From positions 372,001 to 436,000 of the forward strand of contig CATOSB010000002.1 in NCBI GenBank assembly GCA_951812305.1: DNA of 64,000 bases. The letters run 5' to 3'. Source of the stretch: an uncultured Paracoccaceae bacterium (GTDB taxonomy: Bacteria > Pseudomonadota > Alphaproteobacteria > Rhodobacterales > Rhodobacteraceae). Position numbers and translations under genes: made by a program. Positions 59,483 through 64,000 of this stretch are shown here, piece by piece. The notes below the pieces were generated by a model. That model ran no database searches and was not told where the DNA came from. It saw only the letters and a program-made list of their open reading frames with translations. Positions within the stretch are counted from its first letter, which is position 1. Every line of letters begins with the position of its first letter.

Positions 59483-60406
59483 TTATTGCCGAGGCTCTCC
59501 GACCCGGATCACTTCCCATTCTAGCTGAATCTGCGCGGTTTGAAACACCTTTTTTCGAACGAATTCACCGAGTTGCTCTAAATCCTCCGCCGTTGCGTTT
59601 TCGGCATTTGTCAGAAAATTAGGATGTTTTTCAGACATTTGCGCGCCGCCCAATCTTTGGCCGCGCAATCCGGCGTCGTCGATCAGCTTCCAGGCCTTCA
59701 GATCATGGCGATCATCCGCCTGCCCGGTGGAGGAATATCCAGCCGGGTTGCGGAAGGTAGAACCGGCGGTGCGGTCCTTGGTTGGCTGGGTGGTGTCGCG
59801 TTTGGCGAGTTGCTCTTCCATCTTTGTTTTCAAGGCGTTGGGGTCGCCTTTCGGGGCGCGAAATGTGGCTGAAGTGATGACGGTGCCTTCGGCCAGGTCG
59901 ATCTGGCGGTAGCGGAAATTCAGGTCGTCAGCCGTGAGCGTGATCTGTTGCCCTTGGCGTGTAACGGCTTGGGCGGAAACGAATGCATCGGCGACGTAGG
60001 AACCGTAACATCCCGCGTTCATGCGCACAGCGCCACCTATGGCCCCGGGGATGGTGCGCAGGAAAGTAAGGTCGAGACCGGCATCCGCGGCCTTGCGCGC
60101 GACATGGGCGTCGAGGGCTGCGGCACCGGCGGTTACGCGGTCACCGTCGATTTCTATGCCATTGAAATTACGACCTAGCCTTATGACAATCGCACGGATA
60201 CCGCCGTCGCGGACGATCAGGTTGGAGCCGACGCCCATCGGGAAGATCGAAATGGCCGGGTCGAGATCTTCCAAAAATGCTGCCAAATCAGCGGCATCGG
60301 CGGGTTGAAACAGGAAATCCGCGGGGCCGCCCACACGCAGCCACGTGAGATCGGCGAGCGATCGGTCTGGGGTTAGCGTGCCGCGGACGGGGGGAAGATC
60401 GGCCAT
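59483..60406 (-). CDS. murB: UDP-N-acetylenolpyruvoylglucosamine reductase
   Basis: FAD enzyme that reduces UDP-GlcNAc-enolpyruvate to UDP-MurNAc; 307 residues. [20 protein letters not shown] is the FAD-binding loop, [19 protein letters not shown] the second FAD site, and [12 protein letters not shown] carries the catalytic Ser. It is of the type I form. The ATG at 60406 was preferred to a GTG at 60415. The ATG lies only 3 bp from the first of four 11-bp direct repeats. Confidence 0.95.
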   Translation of the reverse strand: MADLPPVRGTLTPDRSLADLTWLRVGGPADFLFQPADAADLAAFLEDLDPAISIFPMGVGSNLIVRDGGIRAIVIRLGRNFNGIEIDGDRVTAGAAALDAHVARKAADAGLDLTFLRTIPGAIGGAVRMNAGCYGSYVADAFVSAQAVTRQGQQITLTADDLNFRYRQIDLAEGTVITSATFRAPKGDPNALKTKMEEQLAKRDTTQPTKDRTAGSTFRNPAGYSSTGQADDRHDLKAWKLIDDAGLRGQRLGGAQMSEKHPNFLTNAENATAEDLEQLGEFVRKKVFQTAQIQLEWEVIRVGEPRQ

Positions 60407-60409
60407 TAA

Positions 60410-60453
60410 TTCCACGTCGGTTCTACGTCGGTATTACGTCGGTATTACGTCGG
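60410..60453. repeat. Four tandem 11-bp repeats at the murB start
   Basis: Four direct units, TTCCACGTCGG, TTCTACGTCGG, TATTACGTCGG and TATTACGTCGG, are read on the plus strand. Each spans roughly one helical turn. They end 3 bp upstream of the murB start codon, inside the ribosome binding region. Confidence 0.85.
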
Positions 60454-60557
60454 TGTGGGCGATGCAATGTTGGCCTCGTCTGAAACGCCAGAGCAGCGCC
60501 CGAGACAAGCTCGGGCAGGTTTAGGCTGCGCACTTACCTACTACTTCTAACCCAACT

Positions 60558-61265
60558 TCACGACATCCAATGTCCGCCATCGACATTGATCGTCTGGCCG
60601 TTGATGTAGCTGGCCTCATCGGAAAGCAGAAAACGGATCACCGACGCCACCTCTTCCGGCTGGCCGAACCGGCCAAGCGGGTTCATCGCCTTCAACATGT
60701 TGCCACGATTCTCGATGATGTGCTTCGGCATCGGCGTTTCGATGATGCCCGGTGCAAGCGCATTGACGGTGGCACGCGGCGCAAAACGGCGAGCGAGCGA
60801 GCGGGTGAGGCCGACAATGCCGCCCTTGGCCACGGTATAGGCGGTGTGATCGCCAGACCCCTGCCGGAAGGCGAGCGATGAGACGAAGACAACGCGGGCG
60901 GGTGGCGCGTCATGTTCGGGCAAACGGCGTTCAAGAGCCGTTGAAAAATTATAGGCATTTTCGAGATTGGCGCGGATTGTGTCGCTCCAGATCGTAGGAT
61001 CATCGCCAAGATCGGGATCAGGGACGAATATCCCCGCAAGATGGACAAAGCCATCGATGGGACCGTCGAGCTTCGCCATCGCTTCGTCGCATTCCTCGAC
61101 AGAAAGCGGTGTGCCGGTATGAGCGATCGCGTTTAATTCAGCGGCGAATTGTTCAACCCCGCTTTCAGCGCGGTCAATCAACAACAGGTTGTCCTTATCC
61201 AAAAGCAAACACAGCGCGCGGCCAATGCCGCCCGCCGCCCCGGTGATGACAATATTTCTTGGCAT
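60558..61265 (-). CDS. SDR-family oxidoreductase
   Basis: Classical short-chain dehydrogenase of 235 residues. NIVITGAAGGIGRALCLLL is the TGxxxGIG cofactor loop, VFVSSLAFRQGSGDHTAYTV carries the catalytic Ser and Tyr, and AKGGIVGLTRSLARRF the Lys. The C-terminal YINGQTINVDGGHWM is the usual SDR end. The substrate is unknown. It lies between murB and a pair of DUF2484 genes, where relatives tend to have peptidoglycan genes; 152 bp separate it from murB. Confidence 0.88.
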   Translation of the reverse strand: MPRNIVITGAAGGIGRALCLLLDKDNLLLIDRAESGVEQFAAELNAIAHTGTPLSVEECDEAMAKLDGPIDGFVHLAGIFVPDPDLGDDPTIWSDTIRANLENAYNFSTALERRLPEHDAPPARVVFVSSLAFRQGSGDHTAYTVAKGGIVGLTRSLARRFAPRATVNALAPGIIETPMPKHIIENRGNMLKAMNPLGRFGQPEEVASVIRFLLSDEASYINGQTINVDGGHWMS

Positions 61266-61315
61266 ATCGGCCCTCCCCGGTGCAGGTCAGCATGACCGGA
61301 GCGCGTGCGCAATTC

Positions 61316-61561
61316 CTAATTCACGCGATTGCGTAACCAACGGCCCAAATAGATCACGGGCCAGCGCAAAATCGACATGCCCGCGATCAGGCAGACGAGG
61401 CCGATCCACGGGCCGTTTTCAAAGGTCACGAATCCAAGAAGCGGGATGCCGAACGCGATCAAAATATAAGCCGCAGGCCAATGGTGGCGTTTAGACGGAA
61501 ACATCGCGATGGCGCAGGCGGCCACAACCCAAAGGCAAACAAGGATCAGTGACATTGTCAT
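61316..61561 (-). CDS. DUF2484 family small membrane protein (first of two)
   Basis: An 81-residue protein of the DUF2484 family. About three hydrophobic segments fill residues 4-22, 28-47 and 50-70. The family is known mainly from Rhodobacterales, often between murC and murB; its role is unknown. It overlaps the second DUF2484 gene by 4 bp (ATGA), so the two are co-translated. Confidence 0.75.
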   Translation of the reverse strand: MTMSLILVCLWVVAACAIAMFPSKRHHWPAAYILIAFGIPLLGFVTFENGPWIGLVCLIAGMSILRWPVIYLGRWLRNRVN

Positions 61562-61809
61562 ATTCGCTTTAGGGCCTTTTTTGCGAGATAGGTCAATGGC
61601 CTGCGGAACATTGACAGGAACGCAAGAACGCCGATTACGGCGAAACCGATCCCATGTTCATATCCGATCCATGCAATCAGCGGTGGTGCAGCGATCAGCA
61701 AAGATAGGCCTGGAGGGTATTGATACCGCATCGGCAAGAGCGCCGTAACGGTAGCAAGCAACACCCAGATACATCCGGCAATCAGTGACGGGCTCACAAC
61801 ACGCTCCAT
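61558..61809 (-). CDS. DUF2484 family small membrane protein (second of two)
   Basis: An 83-residue membrane protein with the same arrangement of hydrophobic segments and a similar C-terminus (RPLTYLAKKAL compared with RWPVIYLGRWL in its neighbour), so the pair looks like a tandem duplication. It overlaps the end of the APC permease gene by 16 bp, which suggests one operon. Function unknown. Confidence 0.7.
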   Translation of the reverse strand: MERVVSPSLIAGCIWVLLATVTALLPMRYQYPPGLSLLIAAPPLIAWIGYEHGIGFAVIGVLAFLSMFRRPLTYLAKKALKRI

Positions 61810-62996
61810 ATCGACAGGCCAAGAGCACCAAGCGCGGTCACAAGCCCAGCCCAGGGCACAAAAGACGGCACTTGAAACGGGGCGTCCGGCTCACGGCGTT
61901 TCAGCGCGATGAGGGCGGTGTTCACGACGGCGAAGACGATCAGCAAAATGATCGACGTGGTTTCGGCGAGTTCTGCGACCGGCAGCGCAAGTGCGGCGAT
62001 GATGGTCAGTGTCCCCAATAGCAGAGTCGCAACCCAGGGCGTTCCGAATCTCGCGTGCGCATGATGAAATCCTGCCAGCCGCCGTTCGCGTCGGCCAAGA
62101 CCGTAAAGGACGCGCGAGGCCATGACGATCTGGGCGAGAACGCCGTTCAGGGCCGCAACGGTTGCGATGGCGGAAAGGAAAGCTGATGATCTGCCTGTAC
62201 CGCGCTCCCACACAACGGCCAACGGCCGCCCGGTCTCTGCCAAATCGCTGACCGGCACAGCGCGCAGGGCGGCGAAACTGACCAGAGCGTAAAGCGCGGT
62301 GGTGATAACCAGCGACCACAGTATCGCACGGGGTAGAACGCGCAACGGATCGCGGGTTTCCTCGGCCATGTTGACGATATCTTCAAAGCCGATGAAGGCA
62401 AAAAAGGCGAGCGTGATGGCAAGACCGATACCGCTCCAGACTGGTGCGGCGGGGGCGGCCAAGTCGGGCGATGGTGGCGCAGCGAAACCGGCCCAGATGA
62501 CAAGCGCGAGGCCGATGACTTCGGCCACAGTGAAAAGCGCGGCCAGTGCGAGGCTTTCCATCACACCGAGAATGGCGACGAAGGTCAGCGCGGCGCCGAG
62601 CGCGATGATGGTCCATGTCGGGTCGAAGGCGATGATTGAGGTCAGGTAACCGGTGCCGCCACGCAGGACTGCGGCGGCGGAAACCGTGCCAGCCACAACG
62701 ATGCCAAGGCCAACGAGAACCGAAAATAGATGCGAGTTCAGTCCCTTTTCGACAAACGCGGCCTCGCCAGCCGCTTCCGGGATCCGCGTTGCCAGTTCGG
62801 CGTAACTCAAGGCCGAAGGGGCGGCGACAAGACCCGCGCCGAGGAACGCCAGAGGCGCCCAAACCCCTGCATTTGCGGCGACGGCACCGACAAGAACATA
62901 GATGCCCGCGCCGACCATGACACCGACACCATAGGCCGTCAGCAGGCCAAGGCCAATCCGGCGTTTCAGATGCGGTTCGGGTTGTAATTCACTCAT
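61794..62996 (-). CDS. APC-family amino acid permease
   Basis: A 400-residue integral membrane protein with about 12 hydrophobic segments. LGLLTAYGVGVMVGAGIYVL is the first-helix signature of APC transporters, and FFAFIGFEDIVNMAEETRDP the conserved sixth-helix and loop motif. The size is typical of prokaryotic APC members. The substrate cannot be inferred. The ATG at 62996 was chosen; ten further residues to 63026 have no family match. It is followed by the DUF2484 pair. Confidence 0.88.
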   Translation of the reverse strand: MSELQPEPHLKRRIGLGLLTAYGVGVMVGAGIYVLVGAVAANAGVWAPLAFLGAGLVAAPSALSYAELATRIPEAAGEAAFVEKGLNSHLFSVLVGLGIVVAGTVSAAAVLRGGTGYLTSIIAFDPTWTIIALGAALTFVAILGVMESLALAALFTVAEVIGLALVIWAGFAAPPSPDLAAPAAPVWSGIGLAITLAFFAFIGFEDIVNMAEETRDPLRVLPRAILWSLVITTALYALVSFAALRAVPVSDLAETGRPLAVVWERGTGRSSAFLSAIATVAALNGVLAQIVMASRVLYGLGRRERRLAGFHHAHARFGTPWVATLLLGTLTIIAALALPVAELAETTSIILLIVFAVVNTALIALKRREPDAPFQVPSFVPWAGLVTALGALGLSIWSVL

Positions 62997-63057
62997 GTGA
63001 AAACTGTATCCGAGGCTACTGTCCACGTCCTTGATCCAAATCTAATTGGAAGCGGCT

Positions 63058-63180
63058 TCAGCCCGCTTCTTTCGCGACGGAGGCATCTTCGGCATCCCAG
63101 TCGGCGAGAATGCTGGCCATGAATGCGTGTTTCAGACCATGCAATTCGTCGTCGGCGTCAAATCGGAATTTGCTGAGATA
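63058..63180 (-). pseudogene. 3' remnant of an unidentified gene broken by the IS982-type element
   Basis: A 40-codon open segment, LSKFRFDADDELHGLKHAFM plus a tail, ends in a TGA at 63058-63060. Its residue composition and codon use look like real coding sequence, but too little is left to name a family. It stops abruptly at 63181, the exact end of an IS982-type element copy, so the gene was truncated by insertion. The rest of the gene lies beyond the mobile elements outside the window, if it survives. Confidence 0.5.
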
Positions 63181-63249
63181 ACCCCGATTCTGGATAAGAC
63201 GTTGGCGTCACCAGTGCACTACTCGACAGAATTTTTTCGTAGTTTTTTG
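63181..63249. mobile_element. 69-bp end of a second IS982-type element copy
   Basis: This stretch is the exact reverse complement of 9060-9128. It begins with the terminal ACCCCGATTCTGGATAAG and includes the last codons of the passenger gene (KKLRKNSVE). It is interrupted at 63249/63250 by the second IS66 copy, so the remainder of the element should lie beyond the IS66, outside the window. Confidence 0.88.
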
Positions 63250-64000
63250 GTAACTCCCAAGCACCCCCCACGTTTGAGTGTTATTGTCAGTTTTATGGTG
63301 AGTCGAATTTGCCATTTTGCGCGTGTTTTTTTTCTTTCTTGTCTGAATTCTGTGGCGCCGGGTTGATTTCTCTGAATCAGTGGTGGGATGGATCAGGTTG
63401 CCGCCCTTGAACAACTTCTCGCCACGGCTCTGCGTCGGATCGCTGAGCTTGAAGCTGCGTTGGCGAGCATGGCGGAAGAGATCACGGACCTGCGCCGACA
63501 GTTGGCCAAGAACAGCAGCAATAGCAGCAAGCCCCCTTCAAGTGATGGCCTGAAGAAGCCAGCCCCGCGCAGCCTGCGTGGCAAATCCGGAAAGAAAAGT
63601 GGCGGCCAAGTTGGCCACCGGGGCGACACCCTGCGCCAGACGTCAACACCCGACTTTGTCGAACGGCATGAGGCGACGCATTGCAGCGCCTGTCAGAGCG
63701 CCCTGACGGCGGAGATGGTGAAAGGGATCGAGAAGCGTCAGGTGTTCGACTTGCCTGCGCCACGCCTGGAGGTCACCGAGCATCAGGCGGCGGTTTATTG
63801 TTGCGACCATTGTCGAGCCACGACGACGGCTGGCTTTCCCGATGGCGTGGCCGCGCATGTGCAATATGGCACGCGCATGCGGGCAGTGGCGGTCTATTGC
63901 AATGTTCAGCAGCTGATACCCGAGGATCGGGTCTGCCAGCTTATGCGCGACCTGTTTGGGGCCACCAGCTTGTGCGCGGCCAGCGTGACCAACTGGACGC
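63250..64000. mobile_element. IS66-family insertion sequence, copy 2 (cut by window edge)
   Basis: It starts with the terminal GTAACTCCCAAGCACCC and continues the copy 1 sequence reverse complemented; no difference was noted over the 751 bp available. It has inserted into the passenger-gene region of a second IS982-type element. Confidence 0.9.
63388..64000 (+). CDS. IS66-family transposase, N-terminal part (cut by window edge)
   Basis: The first 204 codons are identical in translation to the transposase at 33044-34459, covering the coiled coil, the Ser/Asn-rich stretch and the zinc-finger region (HCSACQ, YCCDHC). The start codon is 138 bp from the element end in both copies. The frame is open to the window edge. 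Confidence 0.9.
   Translation, partial: MDQVAALEQLLATALRRIAELEAALASMAEEITDLRRQLAKNSSNSSKPPSSDGLKKPAPRSLRGKSGKKSGGQVGHRGDTLRQTSTPDFVERHEATHCSACQSALTAEMVKGIEKRQVFDLPAPRLEVTEHQAAVYCCDHCRATTTAGFPDGVAAHVQYGTRMRAVAVYCNVQQLIPEDRVCQLMRDLFGATSLCAASVTNWT

Noticed and set aside
32997..63249. Simple inversion between the two IS66 copies as the reason for the missing duplication
   Set aside because: The left flank of copy 2 (GTTTTTTG) matches neither flank of copy 1 in the required orientation, so a direct exchange between just these two copies does not fit.

Overview
The window is from an alphaproteobacterial chromosome, almost certainly a member of the Rhodobacterales (Roseobacter-type). The evidence is gene content and order: an atpHAGDC operon followed by an H-type lectin gene, a murB-ddl-ftsQ-ftsA-ftsZ-lpxC-bamD-recN division/envelope cluster, paired DUF2484 genes next to murB, cobS/cobT cobaltochelatase genes, and small families such as DUF2244, DUF427 and DUF4177. 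Most of the sequence is fairly GC-rich, so long antisense shadow reading frames are common. No tRNA, rRNA or CRISPR array was seen.

Layout. 1-6.8 kb: the 5' part of ftsK with a DapC-like aminotransferase, an amidase and a divergent UbiH-type hydroxylase. 7.1-10 kb: an alpha/beta hydrolase gene split by a 1,521-bp IS982-type element that carries an unrecognised passenger gene, then a DSBA-family isomerase. 10-12.5 kb: prs, a secreted metallo-beta-lactamase-fold protein and the lectin. 12.6-17.5 kb: the F1 ATP synthase operon, with an IS4-family element (copy 1) just upstream. 19-29.7 kb: methyltransferase, gloB, clpA behind a heat-shock-like promoter, M23 peptidase, DUF2244, glycosyltransferase, lipoprotein, pepN and an IalB-like protein. 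29.8-36.7 kb: gatB, an epimerase, an IS66 element sitting on the start of a DUF4177 gene, bolA, a J-domain protein and a TetR regulator. 37-43.4 kb: an orphan OmpR-type response regulator, then cobS, a glycosyltransferase, a racemase with a frameshifted end, cobT and an EamA transporter. 43.6-49.3 kb: Xaa-Pro aminopeptidase, DUF427, ClC channel and a GlcD-like flavoprotein. 49.6-61.8 kb: recN, bamD, lpxC, IS4 copy 2, ftsZ, ftsA, ftsQ, ddl, murB, an SDR and two DUF2484 genes. 61.8-64 kb: an APC permease, the tail of a broken gene, a 69-bp end of a second IS982-type copy, and the start of a second IS66 copy inserted in it.

Two layers of structure lie on top of this ordinary gene set. First, there are four insertion-sequence insertions plus a nested remnant; several are nearly identical pairs, which indicates recent transposition. 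Both IS4 copies sit a little over 100 bp upstream of essential genes (atpH, lpxC) in the same orientation as those genes. Second, a family of about 240-bp non-coding repeats with inverted complementary blocks occurs five times, always between genes (near 6.9, 23.1, 31.5, 45.9 and 49.4 kb). Two copies have recognisable imperfect terminal inverted repeats, as expected of a MITE-like element. Other unexplained structures are three back-to-back hairpins at 43491-43556, four 11-bp tandem repeats abutting the murB start, and an in-frame palindromic insert within pepN.

How the genes work together. ftsK, murB, ddl, ftsQ, ftsA and ftsZ supply precursor synthesis, septum assembly and chromosome segregation. 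lpxC and bamD build the outer membrane. The atp operon supplies the catalytic F1 sector. cobS and cobT are two subunits of the aerobic cobalt chelatase of cobalamin synthesis. Everything here was read by eye; family names rest on recognised motifs, not on database searches.
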